57,227 bases of DNA. It comes from Myxococcales bacterium. GTDB lineage: Bacteria > Myxococcota_A > Polyangia > GCA-2747355. Made by a program: the position numbers and the translations under genes. This document shows, one piece after another, positions 9,854 through 19,341 of the stretch (position 1 is its first letter; every line of letters starts with the position of its first letter). Where the stretch lies: the NCBI GenBank assembly GCA_020431405.1, contig JAGQIK010000020.1, positions 1 to 57,227 on the forward strand, in the 5' to 3' direction. The notes beneath the pieces were generated by a model that was given only the letters and a program-made list of their open reading frames with translations, made no database searches and was not told where the DNA came from.

Positions 9854-11692
9854 ATGAACAAGCTGTTGCTGACGAGCGTGTGCCGCCCCTTCGGTGGCGC
9901 CGGAGAAGGCGCGTCGGTGGGCGCCGAGCTGTTTCACGCGCAGGTCACTCGAGCGCAGGGGCCGTTCAGCCTGCGGCAGGTGATCCGCGTGTGGGCCCTC
10001 GACTATCTCGCCGAGAACATCGAGACGCCGACGGTCACGCTGCACTATCCGTCGCGACGCGAATTCGTGCGCGAGCTGCGACGCGGCCAGTACACCCACG
10101 TCGGCCTCAACTTCGTCGTTGCGACGTTTCACAAGGTGCGCTGGATGGTCGAGCAGGTGCGACGCTATCAGCCGCGCGCCAAGGTCATCTTCGGCGGTTA
10201 CGGCACGGTGCTGCCCGACGAGCTGCTGTCGCCCTACGCCGACGCGATCTGCCGCGAGGAAGGCGTCGGCTTTCTGCGGCGACTGTTCGGCGAGCGCGAG
10301 GATGGTCCGGTCCGAGCGCCGCACTGTCCGACACCTTCGGTGCGCGTGCTGTCGTATCAACAGCCGCAGGTCGTCGGGCACGTCACCGCCGGGCTTGGCT
10401 GCCCCAACGGCTGCGACTTCTGCTGCACCTCGCACTTCTTCAAGCGCCGCTACGTGCGCTACCTCGAGCGCGGCCGCGACGTCTACGAGGCGGTGATGGC
10501 TACGCGCGAGCGGGCCCGCGCTGACGGCTTCGAGATGGCGAGCCTTGCGCTGATCGACGAGGACTTCTTTCTGCACCACAAGCGCGCGCGCGAGTTTCTC
10601 GACTGCTGTCGTGAGGGCGGCCAGCCGCTGGGCCTCTTCGGCTTCGGCAGCGTGCGCGGCCTTTCGCGCTTCAGCGCGCGCGAGATCGCCGAGATGGGCT
10701 TCGATCTCGTCTGGAACGCCTTCGAAGGTAAAGAGGCGGGCTACAAAAAGCAGCGCGGACGCTCGCTGCCCGAGCTCTACGCCGATCTCAAGTCCGTCGG
10801 CTGCGGTCAGATGACGTCGATGATCATCGGCTTCCCCTACCAGGACGAGGCGCAGATCCGCTCCGAGTTCGAGGAGCTGATGGCGCTCGATCCGGCGATG
10901 GTGCAGTGCCTGATCTACTTCGCGTTCCCCGGCACGCCCTTCCACGAGCAGGTGCTGTCCGAGCAGCGCTACCACCAGCGCTATCGCGAGGCGCCCGATC
11001 TGCGCCGCTGGGACGGCTTTTCGATGCACTTCACGCACCCGCACTTCGACGACCCCGAAGACGTCGAGCGGCTGCAGCGAGAGCTCTACGACGCGGACTT
11101 TCGTCGCCTCGGACCCACGCCGGTGCGGCTGATGCGCGTGTGGCTCAGCGGCTACGAGAACCTCCGCCATGACCCCAATGCGCTGCTCGCCGCGCGCGCC
11201 GAGCGGCTGCGCGAGATGGTGCGCGGCACGCTGCCAGTGCTCTCGGCCGCGACGATGTTCGCGCCGAGCCGAGAGGCACGCGAGCGCGCGGTGGCGCTGC
11301 GGCGCGAGGTGATCCGCCTCACCGGTGAGCCGACGGCCACCGAGCGTGTCTTCTCGGCGGCGACGCCGCTGCTCTACGTGGCGACCCGCGCCGCCATGCG
11401 CCTCGGCCTTTTGCAGCAGCCGGGCCTGCTGCGGACGACCCATCGCATGGCTGACAGCGACGAGAGCCTGCACACGCGGCGCGTCCGCCATCTGCACCGC
11501 GGCCTCTCGTCAGGCCTGTTGCCCGCCCTCGCCGAAGATCTGACCGCGCACGTGCGCAGCATCGGCCGCGCGCTGCGTCGCGACGAAGACGGCGCCTCGC
11601 GCTACGCGCGCCAGCGCGCCAGCGTGGTAACCAAGAAGCCCTGTCCGCTCTCGCCATCGCTTACCGGTGCGCCAGGCGCGCACGCAGCGTGA
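9854..11692 (+). CDS. B12-binding radical SAM protein
   Basis: A 612-residue enzyme. An N-terminal cobalamin-binding-like Rossmann region (about 70-130, 'HVGLNFVVATFHK', 'RAKVIFGGYGTVLP') is followed by a radical SAM domain with the [4Fe-4S] motif CPNGCDFCC near residue 187. The C-terminal ~200 residues are Arg/Ala-rich and of unknown fold. Class B enzymes of this type methylate unreactive carbons or rearrange lipids and natural products. It overlaps the next radical SAM gene by 4 bp, so the two are translationally coupled. Substrate unknown. Confidence 0.8.
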   Translation: MNKLLLTSVCRPFGGAGEGASVGAELFHAQVTRAQGPFSLRQVIRVWALDYLAENIETPTVTLHYPSRREFVRELRRGQYTHVGLNFVVATFHKVRWMVEQVRRYQPRAKVIFGGYGTVLPDELLSPYADAICREEGVGFLRRLFGEREDGPVRAPHCPTPSVRVLSYQQPQVVGHVTAGLGCPNGCDFCCTSHFFKRRYVRYLERGRDVYEAVMATRERARADGFEMASLALIDEDFFLHHKRAREFLDCCREGGQPLGLFGFGSVRGLSRFSAREIAEMGFDLVWNAFEGKEAGYKKQRGRSLPELYADLKSVGCGQMTSMIIGFPYQDEAQIRSEFEELMALDPAMVQCLIYFAFPGTPFHEQVLSEQRYHQRYREAPDLRRWDGFSMHFTHPHFDDPEDVERLQRELYDADFRRLGPTPVRLMRVWLSGYENLRHDPNALLAARAERLREMVRGTLPVLSAATMFAPSREARERAVALRREVIRLTGEPTATERVFSAATPLLYVATRAAMRLGLLQQPGLLRTTHRMADSDESLHTRRVRHLHRGLSSGLLPALAEDLTAHVRSIGRALRRDEDGASRYARQRASVVTKKPCPLSPSLTGAPGAHAA

Positions 11693-12579
11693 GCTCCATC
11701 GCGACCTTCGACCTGACGACGCGCTGTCCTCTGCGCTGCCGTCACTGCTACGTCGCCGCAGACAGCCTCACTGACCTCGACGACGAGCCCTATGTCGCCA
11801 GGCTGACCGAGCTGCGTGACGAGCACGGTATCAGGTCGGCGTTCTGGCTCGGCGGTGAGCCGCTGCTGCGTGTCGAGCTGCTGCGACGCGCCATCCGCCT
11901 GTTCGCGCGCAACGCCGTGGTCACGTCGGCAGCGGTGGTGGTTCCTGCCGATCTGCAGGCGGGTGTGCTCGTCTCCGTCGATGGTCCACGACGATCGCAT
12001 GACCACCTGCGCGGCCGAGGCAGCTACGATCGCGTGTTGCGCAATGTCGCGGCGCTGCCGCGGCGCTCCTTCGTTCTTTCGACCACGCTGACCAGCGAGA
12101 CGCTCGAGGCCGTCGAGCGCCTCGATGAGATCGTAGAGGAGACGGGCGCGGCGGCGGTCCTCGTCGGCTTTCACGTCGGGCGGCCTGGTGATCCACTCAA
12201 CGTTACAGGAGCACGGCGCGACCGCACCATCGACCGGCTGTGCGAGCTGTCGAGCCGTCGACCGCAGCTGATTGCCAACACCGTCGCCGGCCTGCAGCGC
12301 CTACGGCCCCGCGCGGCGGCCGACACCGCCGTCAACTGCATCTACCGAGGTGGAGCCACCGCCTTCGATGCGCAGCTGCAGCCCAAGGTGCCCTGTACGT
12401 TCGGCGAACACGCTGGCTGTCAGCAGTGCGGTTGCGCGGTCGTCGCCGAACAGCGCGCGCGCGCGCTGGGCAACGTCGAATCGTTGCAGGTGCTCAACCG
12501 CCTATTTCCGCGCTGCACCGAGCTGGATGCTAGAGGCCGCGCACTGCGTACATCATCGAGAAGAAGATGCTCGAGATAA
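11689..12579 (+). CDS. Radical SAM protein with probable auxiliary cluster
   Basis: A 296-residue radical SAM enzyme. The core motif CPLRCRHCYVA lies near residue 13, 'WLGGEPLL' is the GGE motif, and a C-terminal group CTFGEHAGCQQCGC could hold an auxiliary SPASM/twitch-type cluster. The GTG start at 11689 gives the 4-bp overlap with the upstream B12 enzyme. The last ~17 codons are antisense to the following gene and probably not conserved. No ribosomal peptide precursor is visible next to it, so the substrate may be a small molecule or the product of the partner enzyme. Confidence 0.75.
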   Translation: MSSIATFDLTTRCPLRCRHCYVAADSLTDLDDEPYVARLTELRDEHGIRSAFWLGGEPLLRVELLRRAIRLFARNAVVTSAAVVVPADLQAGVLVSVDGPRRSHDHLRGRGSYDRVLRNVAALPRRSFVLSTTLTSETLEAVERLDEIVEETGAAAVLVGFHVGRPGDPLNVTGARRDRTIDRLCELSSRRPQLIANTVAGLQRLRPRAAADTAVNCIYRGGATAFDAQLQPKVPCTFGEHAGCQQCGCAVVAEQRARALGNVESLQVLNRLFPRCTELDARGRALRTSSRRRCSR

Positions 12580-13018
12580 CCAGCAGCCCGAGGCGTGGCA
12601 CTACCTTGAGCTTGGCGTGAATGTCGACGACCGCGTCGTCGGCGGGGCCGCACGGACCGAGCCCGATCTTCTTGGCCATGCGGTTTTCCATGAAGAAGTG
12701 AAAGAGCGTGAGCAACGTGCCGAGCGAGCCGCCCACGAGGATCGCGATTCCCCAGCGCCCGCTGTGTAGCAGGCGCGCGAGGTTCCCGCCCGTGTAGTGC
12801 CACAGCAGCGCGAAGCCTGCGATCACCGTTGTTGCCGAAAGCACCGACGCCACGCGAAATACCCGCGGAAACACGTTGGCCAAAAATGCACGCCGCGACT
12901 GCATGTCGAGCCGACCGAGCACGGGGATGAGAATGAAGTTGATCACGATGACCTCGCCGAACCACGCCGAGCCAGCGATGACGTGAATCCAGCGTATCGG
13001 AATGATGTAGTCGCCCAA
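12530..13018 (-). CDS. CopD-like four-helix membrane protein
   Basis: A 162-residue integral membrane protein with four hydrophobic helices. It begins 'IRWIHVIAGSAWFG', the pattern of the copper-resistance D/heme-binding membrane family, with His residues positioned as possible heme or metal ligands. The start is TTG at 13018, supported by GGGGAT 7 bases upstream; no ATG gives the first helix. Its 3' end overlaps the convergent radical SAM gene by 50 bp. Function uncertain. Confidence 0.6.
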   Translation of the reverse strand: MGDYIIPIRWIHVIAGSAWFGEVIVINFILIPVLGRLDMQSRRAFLANVFPRVFRVASVLSATTVIAGFALLWHYTGGNLARLLHSGRWGIAILVGGSLGTLLTLFHFFMENRMAKKIGLGPCGPADDAVVDIHAKLKVVPRLGLLVISSIFFSMMYAVRGL

Positions 13019-13074
13019 TGTGAGATCCCCAGCGAGTCGTTGTTGTCTTCTCTCCTATTCTCTAGTACAGCGAC

Positions 13075-14433
13075 ATGCAAATGGGAAGCATTATCATTTG
13101 CATCGCGTTCGCCCTACTGGTTCCCCGGCTTGCCAACGCCAACCCCCTGTCCGTCTACGGGCTGGGCTCGCGAGCCATGGGCATGGCAGGGGCTTACACG
13201 GCGGTGGCTGACGACTTCTCGGCGACCTATTACAACCCGGCAGGGCTGCCCCAGATCGACAGGCTCGACGCGGGTGTCGCCATTTCGCTCGTAGCCAGCC
13301 GCTTCAGCGCGCTCGACAACGTCGTCGTCGGCCAGTCCGGCGCGCCGCCAGCCGCGCGCTACGGCTCGCTGCAGCCGACGAGCACCGACGCCGGCGGGTT
13401 TGACGCAGCCGCGGCCATCGGACTCGCCGAGCGCTTCGCCCTAGGCCTGGCCATGCACCTGCCCTCGTCGAAGTACATCGCGCGGTTGGCCACCCAGCGT
13501 TCCAGCGAGCCGCACTTCGTGCTCTATGGCAAACGCAACGATCGCCTGGCGTTGCTCGCCGCGATCGGCGTGCGCGTCTTCGGTGGTCTACATCTAGGCG
13601 TGGGCATCGACGTTCTGTTCGGTCCACGCGGCGAGATGGTCTTGAGCCCGCTCGCCCCTGGCGGCGGGACCGCGGATCTGGAGCTAACCTTCCGCCCGAG
13701 AATCTCTCCCTACTTTGGAGTCCTCTACAAGATCACCTCAGCGATGCGCGTGGCGATGCTGTATCGACACCCGGCGCGTCAGGGTGAGGTGAATCTCGAT
13801 GTCAAGGCCAGCCTCGGATTCGCTGCCCTGCAGGCCAGCATCGACACGCTTGTCTTCGACGCGCCGCGTGAGCTGAGGTTGGGCTGGTCCTGGATGCCGG
13901 TCTCGTGGCTGCTGCTGGCGCTGGACGTTGGCTGGAAACAGTGGTCGCGTGTGGCCGCAGCCTCGGTCAGCGTCGCTGCCGAGCTCAACGGCAGGCCGCT
14001 GCCGTTTCGCGACAACCCGCCGCGCTTGCGTGACTCTCTGCAGGTGCGCGTCGGAGCCGAGTATTACGTGCTGCGCTGGGGACCGCTGTCATGGACGCGC
14101 AGCCTGCGTCTGAAGATACGCGCTGGCTACGCATTCACCAGCTCGCTGGTGTCCGAACAGAGAGGCGTGTCGAACACGTTGGACAGCCACGTGCATCAGT
14201 TGACCGCGGGCCTCGGCATCAGTGCCGCCGACATGTTTGGTAGCGCACGCACTGTGAGGATCGACGCGCACGTGCAGCTGCACTATCTGCCGCCTCGCTC
14301 CCATCACAAGGACACGGAGCTAGTCGACCTCGACGGCGACGGCGACAGTGAAACGCGTGTCCTTGGCTACCCTGGCTTCAAGGCCTCGGGATTGGTGGTA
14401 GCTGCCGGCGCCACACTGGCCATCAGCTTCTGA
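13075..14433 (+). CDS. FadL/TodX-like outer membrane porin
   Basis: A 452-residue outer-membrane beta-barrel protein. The signal peptide ends near 'LANA'. The mature N-terminus contains 'SVYGLGSRAMGMAGAYTAVA' and 'ATYYNPAGLP', the hatch-domain signature of the OMPP1/FadL/TodX family, which passes long-chain fatty acids or hydrocarbons. Alternating strands continue to a C-terminal aromatic residue (ISF), as expected for barrel assembly. A 'DLDGDGDSE' calcium-loop-like segment occurs near residue 420. It could serve import of hydrophobic substrates for the nearby radical SAM or P450 enzymes (inference). Confidence 0.8.
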   Translation: MQMGSIIICIAFALLVPRLANANPLSVYGLGSRAMGMAGAYTAVADDFSATYYNPAGLPQIDRLDAGVAISLVASRFSALDNVVVGQSGAPPAARYGSLQPTSTDAGGFDAAAAIGLAERFALGLAMHLPSSKYIARLATQRSSEPHFVLYGKRNDRLALLAAIGVRVFGGLHLGVGIDVLFGPRGEMVLSPLAPGGGTADLELTFRPRISPYFGVLYKITSAMRVAMLYRHPARQGEVNLDVKASLGFAALQASIDTLVFDAPRELRLGWSWMPVSWLLLALDVGWKQWSRVAAASVSVAAELNGRPLPFRDNPPRLRDSLQVRVGAEYYVLRWGPLSWTRSLRLKIRAGYAFTSSLVSEQRGVSNTLDSHVHQLTAGLGISAADMFGSARTVRIDAHVQLHYLPPRSHHKDTELVDLDGDGDSETRVLGYPGFKASGLVVAAGATLAISF

Positions 14434-14712
14434 CGGTTGATCGACGCGCATTCGGCGAGGGCTGCCGTCTTGCGGGTCGAGCCTCAATCGCCCGATGGTT
14501 CCCTTCGACCGCTGCGCGAAAGCGTGTCTGCTGCCAGCCTGCATGCGACTACGTCAGCCGCGCGCTGATGCGCGAAGCCCTCACGATGAGCAACCGCGCC
14601 TGTATGTCTGGAGCTCCAAGAGGGCCTAACGCGCACGTCGGGTACACCCAGTCGGAGAGCGAAGTGTGAGCCCCGGACGGCATGACCAGCCGAGGGTCGT
14701 GGAAGCTCTACC
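14434..14712. other. Intergenic, no gene recognised
   Basis: 279 bp between the convergent FadL and VOC genes. I see no reliable ORF, terminator hairpin or RNA gene. It contains one GGGTACACCC decamer (about 14640-14649) resembling a repeat beside the integrase at 40.35 kb, but no tRNA fragment accompanies it. Confidence 0.4.
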
Positions 14713-15105
14713 TCACTGAGGGCGAGCGAGCACGAGGACGTTGCCCGAGGGATCTGCGAAGTAGGCGGCCTCGTCGCCCCAGTCGCGCGGGCCGAGCGGG
14801 CTCAGTTCGCGCGCTCCAGCCTGCTTCATTCGTTCGGTCGCAGCCTGTATGTCGTCGACATGAAAGTAGAGCTCCGCGGGCGCGAGCTCTCCGGGTGGGA
14901 CGATAGTCGGGGCCTGCCCCGTGTTTCGACCAAACCCCTCGCGTTGATAGAGGCCGATTCGCTGCCCGCCGGCGAGCGAGTACTCGACGTACACGGCTGT
15001 CTCGACCGCTGGGCTCCAGCCGAACGCGGCGCGGTAGAAGGCGTCGCTCGCGGCGAGATCTTCGACGGCCAAGATCGTCAGCACATGTCTCGCTTCGCCT
15101 ATCAT
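14713..15105 (-). CDS. VOC-family (glyoxalase/bleomycin-resistance fold) protein
   Basis: A 130-residue single-unit vicinal oxygen chelate protein: 'HVLTILAVEDLAASDAFYRA' at the start, 'AELYFHVDDIQAATERMKQAG' in the middle, and 'WGDEAAYFADPSGNVLVLA' at the end. These are the paired beta-alpha-beta-beta-beta modules of the fold. Possible metal ligands are the first His, the His in YFHVDD and the acidic residues near the end. Activity cannot be told from sequence. It lies 60 bp downstream of the MMPL gene on the same strand. Confidence 0.8.
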   Translation of the reverse strand: MIGEARHVLTILAVEDLAASDAFYRAAFGWSPAVETAVYVEYSLAGGQRIGLYQREGFGRNTGQAPTIVPPGELAPAELYFHVDDIQAATERMKQAGARELSPLGPRDWGDEAAYFADPSGNVLVLARPQ

Positions 15106-15165
15106 CGCAGTAGGCAGGATTGCTCACGCTGGCACGACAAGCAATAGCTGCAACTCGAGCGGGTC

Positions 15166-17916
15166 TTATCGGCGACGCGCTCTGACCGCGAGCAGGGCTG
15201 GCAGCAGCAGCAGCGACGCGAGCAGGCTGGCACTGATGCCGACGAGCAGCACGACGCCGAGCGAGGCGGCGCCGCGGTGCGAGGCCAGCGCCAGCGCGCC
15301 GAAGCCAGCCATCGAAGTGAGCGCCGACAGCACCACGGCGCCACCGGTACGTGCGAGCGCAGATCGCGTCGCGTCGGGCGTGTGTTGCTGCTGAGCTGCG
15401 CGATGCAACAGGTGCACTGCCGAGTCGACGCCGATGCCGACGATCAACGGGAAACCAAGGATGCTGGCAAAGTTGTAGTGCAGTCCGAGCAGCGCCATGG
15501 CGCCAACGGTGCTGCACAGGCCGACGGTCAGCGGAACAACAGCGAGTACGGTGTCGAGTAGACGGCGCAGATCGACGAGCAGCACGACGAACACGACAGC
15601 GACGAGCAGCGCGAGGATACGCAGCAGGTCGCGTTCGACGGCGCGGGCGATGCTGTAGTGCAGTATCGGAAAGCCCGTCACGTTGGTGTCCACTCGCTGC
15701 AGCTCGCCGACGAAGCGCGCGAGAAAGCCGGGGCGCCACAGCGATCCCCGCGGGTAGATGTACAGCGCGAACGCGCCGCGCGCTCGAAGGCGACCACTCA
15801 GGGCGGACGGCAGCAGCGCCGCGGCGCGCCTCGCGTCGAGTGTCCTCCGCGGCTCCGCCAGCCAGCGTGCGGCGCGCTGCAGGGCGTCGGTTAGACGGTG
15901 TGACGCCTGGGCCAGCCGCTGGGCCACCTGCGCCGAAACGGGCGGCTGCAGGCGAAGCTCGATACGCCGCACGACGGGCAACCACTCCGACAAGCCCGTG
16001 GCGAGCGTGGCGCGGCCGCCGCGGCCGGCATCGAAACGTACGTCTTCGATGACGTCACGCAGCCGTTGCAGCGCGCGCAACACACGGCGCGGCGCCGGAC
16101 GGCGAGGCGCCGCTGCCAAGCGCAGCGCGGCGCGGGCCAGCGCGCGCAGACGTTGGCGCATCAGCGCATGGTCGCTGGCGTTCGTGGGCGGCAGGTAGTC
16201 GGCGAGCGACTCGACACGTCCTATGCTGGGTAGCGCGCGCAGGCGGGCCGCGAGGGTGCGGGCCTGCGCGAGACTTGACGCAGTCGTCACGGCGACCTCG
16301 GCGGAGAACGCGCTAGCGCCCGCCAGCCGCCGCATCGCAGCCACGCTCGGTTCGTCTCGCGGAAGCAGCGCCAGGTAGTCGTAGGACCACGGCACGCTGC
16401 GCCCGGCAAGACCGAGCAGCAGCGCCGCGCTCAAGCCGAGCGCGACGATCGGCCAGCGCCAGCGTACCACGGCAGCTGCCGCGGCGTCGGCGGCGACACG
16501 CCGTCTCGGCGTCGGCGGTCGCTGCAGCCAGCGCGCGCTCGGCAGCGACAGCAGCGCCGGCACGATGGTCAACGTCGCGAGCAGCGCGAGCACCAGACCC
16601 ACCGCACAGATCGCCCCCAGCTGGGCAAAGGCCTCGAGGCCGCTCGTCGTCAGCGCGAGGAACGCCAGCGCGGACGTCAACGCGCCGGTCACGATCCCCG
16701 GACCGGCTCCGCGCACGGCGGCGCGCGCCGCCGCTGCTGCGGTGAGTTCGTCCGCCCGCGCCTCATTGTAGCGCGCCAGAAGATGGATCGAGCAGTCCAC
16801 GCCGACGCCGACGACGGTGGCGACGAAGGCGGACGTCAGCATGTTGAGCTGCCCGAAACACAGGCGCGCGAAGGCGAGTGCGCCCACGAGCGCGGCGAGC
16901 AGCGGCACTACGCCGAGCAGGCCCTGACGCAGCGAGCGTAGACCGAGCGCGAAGATCAATAGCACGGCCACACCCGCGCAGAGACCGGTGACCCGCAGAT
17001 CGCGCCCTACGGCACGTGACTCGGCGGCGATGATCGCCGGAAGGCCCGTCCAACGAGCGTGCAATACGCCGCTGCAGCCGCCCGGACAGGCTGCGCGCAG
17101 CGCGCGCGTGCAGGCCGCACGTACGCGGTCGATGAACGGGAGCACCACGGGCGGCTCGTCGGAGCTGCTGCGCGGGCGCACCAGCAGCAGGTGAAAGCTG
17201 CCGTCACGCGCCTGCAGGTAGCCGCGCTCGTCGAGGCTGGCCGCCGCGCGTTGCGAGGCGCCAAACAGCCCCGACGTCGTCGCGTGCGGCAGCAGCGAGA
17301 CGTGCTTGCCAGCGAGGTGCTCGTCGAGTGCGACGAACAGGCGTCGCAGCGCAGACAGCGCGCGGCGCGCGCGCAGAGCCGTCGCCTTCGTCAGTACGCC
17401 TCGAGCGGCGCGGTGATCGAGCGCGTCGCCGAGCCGCGCGACGAGCTCTCCGATGTCGCGCGCAGTGAGCAGCGCCGCGATGCCGACGTGCTCGTCTCGC
17501 GCGAGCTCGTGCAGCGCTCGCAGCTGCGCCAGCGACAAGAACTGCAGCGCGTAGGCGCGCAGCTTGTCGAGATCCACGCGGCCCAGCACGTCGCGCACGC
17601 AGCTCGGATCGCGGCACGCGAGGCTGCGGCGCGACAGGTCGGCAGTCAGCAGGTCGACGGCGCGGCGGCGCTGAGCAGCGCTGCCGCCGTCGATCAGGAC
17701 GAACAGCACGTCCGGCGATCCGAAGTGCGAGAGGTAGCCGGCGAAGCGTCGCTGGTCGGGGTCATCGCGCGCCACCATGCTCGAGTGGCCGCTCTTGATT
17801 GGAATGCCGGGCAGGGCCAGCGCGCACAGCAGCGTCGTCAGCGCAGCAATGGTCAAGACCTTGCGCGGGTGTTTGGACAGGAGCGCCGCGAGGCGGCCGA
17901 GCAGTCGATCGCGCAC
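15166..17916 (-). CDS. MMPL/RND-superfamily transporter (HpnN-like)
   Basis: A 916-residue exporter with two repeats, each a hydrophobic helix, a large periplasmic loop and five more helices (12 in all). RND motifs are seen as GVGVDCSIH in the first half and GIGVDSAVH in the second, where the Asp is the proton-relay residue. The early 'PIKSGHSSMVARDDP' matches the lipid-exporting MMPL/HpnN branch. Members move hopanoids, mycolates or other lipids. GTG start at 17916. It is the last gene of a four-gene unit with an FAD oxidoreductase, BioB and a B12-radical SAM enzyme. Confidence 0.8.
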   Translation of the reverse strand: MRDRLLGRLAALLSKHPRKVLTIAALTTLLCALALPGIPIKSGHSSMVARDDPDQRRFAGYLSHFGSPDVLFVLIDGGSAAQRRRAVDLLTADLSRRSLACRDPSCVRDVLGRVDLDKLRAYALQFLSLAQLRALHELARDEHVGIAALLTARDIGELVARLGDALDHRAARGVLTKATALRARRALSALRRLFVALDEHLAGKHVSLLPHATTSGLFGASQRAAASLDERGYLQARDGSFHLLLVRPRSSSDEPPVVLPFIDRVRAACTRALRAACPGGCSGVLHARWTGLPAIIAAESRAVGRDLRVTGLCAGVAVLLIFALGLRSLRQGLLGVVPLLAALVGALAFARLCFGQLNMLTSAFVATVVGVGVDCSIHLLARYNEARADELTAAAAARAAVRGAGPGIVTGALTSALAFLALTTSGLEAFAQLGAICAVGLVLALLATLTIVPALLSLPSARWLQRPPTPRRRVAADAAAAAVVRWRWPIVALGLSAALLLGLAGRSVPWSYDYLALLPRDEPSVAAMRRLAGASAFSAEVAVTTASSLAQARTLAARLRALPSIGRVESLADYLPPTNASDHALMRQRLRALARAALRLAAAPRRPAPRRVLRALQRLRDVIEDVRFDAGRGGRATLATGLSEWLPVVRRIELRLQPPVSAQVAQRLAQASHRLTDALQRAARWLAEPRRTLDARRAAALLPSALSGRLRARGAFALYIYPRGSLWRPGFLARFVGELQRVDTNVTGFPILHYSIARAVERDLLRILALLVAVVFVVLLVDLRRLLDTVLAVVPLTVGLCSTVGAMALLGLHYNFASILGFPLIVGIGVDSAVHLLHRAAQQQHTPDATRSALARTGGAVVLSALTSMAGFGALALASHRGAASLGVVLLVGISASLLASLLLLPALLAVRARRR

Positions 17917-17937
17917 CGAGCGGCAGCAGGACGATTT

Positions 17938-19245
17938 CTACAGCATCTGCCGCAGCGTCGACGTGCCGCGCAGCGCTAGCTCAGCGACGGCCGGCAACAG
18001 CCGCGAGGGCCGCCCATCGCCGTCGTCATCGCGCAGCGAGGCCAGCGCGTGCATCAACACGGCAGCGTATTCGCGCGCCATCACCGCCGAAGAGCTCTGG
18101 CGCGTCGATAGCAACGCCAGCGACGCGGCGCGCCCGCGCGGACTGCGGGCGAGATAGCGAAACAGTCCGCGCCGCAGAAGTCGCGAGCCCGGGCTGGTGC
18201 CCGACAACGTGTCGACTAGCGCGGGCCCCAGCGCCGTTCGCGTGCGCATCGGTCGAGCGCGGGCGCGTTCGTAGCGCCGTAGCGCGAGCTCGACGTCGAG
18301 GCCGCTAGCGAGCGTGCCTTCGACGGCGCGCGCCAGCCGCATCGGGTCGCCCGTGCAGAAGGCGATGCCGCTCGCCGTCAGCGGATGTACGCAGCCGCCA
18401 GCGTCGCCCACGACAGCGACGTTCCCGTGGCTGCTGCGCTCTGGCTGCAGGCCGAAGACCTTGGCGGTCTGGCGCGCTCCGTCGGCGATGCCTCGCTCTA
18501 CGTCGTCGCGAAAGGGCCGCGGCAGCGGTGCGAGAAGATCCCTTGGGACGTCGCGATCGGGCCCGGTCTCGAACATCACCCGCACCTCAGTGCGCGAGAT
18601 CTGGTAGGCCAGTGTCACCGACGGCCCGCCGATGAACAGGTGACCGTAGCCCGGGTAGGGCAGCCGGCCGTGGGCGAGCTTGTATCCGACCATCCACGAA
18701 GGCTGCCCACGCTCGACTTCGATGCCGGCGCGCCGACGCAGCTTCGCACCGCGCCCCTCGGCGCTGACTACGAGTCTGCACGAGAGCTGTCTTTCGACGC
18801 CGGCGCGGCACACAGTGACACGCGGCGTGTCGCCCTCGTCATCGACGGTGAGCACACGCGCGCCATACCACAGCGTGACGTTATGCTGCGACGCGGTCGC
18901 GTCGAGCAGCGCTCGCGTCATCCGCGCGTGCTCGACGGCGATGCTCGCGGGACGGCCGCCGGAGATCTCGGAGTAGCCGAGCAGCAACCCTTCGTCGTCG
19001 GCGCCCCGAAACAACGCGAACCCGTAGACGGGAAAGCCGCCGGCTCCGCGCAGCGGCGCGAGCAGGCCAAGGGCGTAGAGATCCGAGAGCACCGGCGGGT
19101 GCACGAGCTCTCCGGCGAGGCGACGCTCGTTGGGCAGTCCCGCCTCGCAGATCAGCACCTTCAGACCTAGACGAGCGAGGGCGGCGGCGCTGGTCGATCC
19201 CGCGATACCGCCGCCAGCGATGATGGCGTCGAAGCGCTGCTCCAT
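17938..19245 (-). CDS. FAD-dependent oxidoreductase (geranylgeranyl reductase/UbiH-like)
   Basis: A 435-residue flavoprotein of the PHBH/geranylgeranyl-reductase group. The dinucleotide-binding motif is GGGIAGS at residues 11-17, and the second FAD motif is 'VVGDAGGCVHPLTASGIAF' near residue 282. Such enzymes reduce or hydroxylate polyprenyl, quinone or sterol-like lipids. The start ATG gives a canonical N-terminus. It lies 21 bp upstream of the MMPL exporter and 96 bp downstream of bioB, which suggests a lipid-modifying step before export. Reductase versus monooxygenase cannot be decided. Confidence 0.75.
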   Translation of the reverse strand: MEQRFDAIIAGGGIAGSTSAAALARLGLKVLICEAGLPNERRLAGELVHPPVLSDLYALGLLAPLRGAGGFPVYGFALFRGADDEGLLLGYSEISGGRPASIAVEHARMTRALLDATASQHNVTLWYGARVLTVDDEGDTPRVTVCRAGVERQLSCRLVVSAEGRGAKLRRRAGIEVERGQPSWMVGYKLAHGRLPYPGYGHLFIGGPSVTLAYQISRTEVRVMFETGPDRDVPRDLLAPLPRPFRDDVERGIADGARQTAKVFGLQPERSSHGNVAVVGDAGGCVHPLTASGIAFCTGDPMRLARAVEGTLASGLDVELALRRYERARARPMRTRTALGPALVDTLSGTSPGSRLLRRGLFRYLARSPRGRAASLALLSTRQSSSAVMAREYAAVLMHALASLRDDDGDGRPSRLLPAVAELALRGTSTLRQML

Positions 19246-19341
19246 CTGCGCTCGATATCACCATCGCGGCTGGGGCGCGATGACAGCTGTCACCGATTGG
19301 AAAATCGGGTTAGGGGCGCAGTCAGACGCCACAGCTACGAT

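Noticed and set aside
14638-14650. GGGTACACCC as a possible left attachment site of the island
   Set aside because: Only about ten bases match the repeat near the integrase, with no tRNA 3' sequence, and the genes between look chromosomal.
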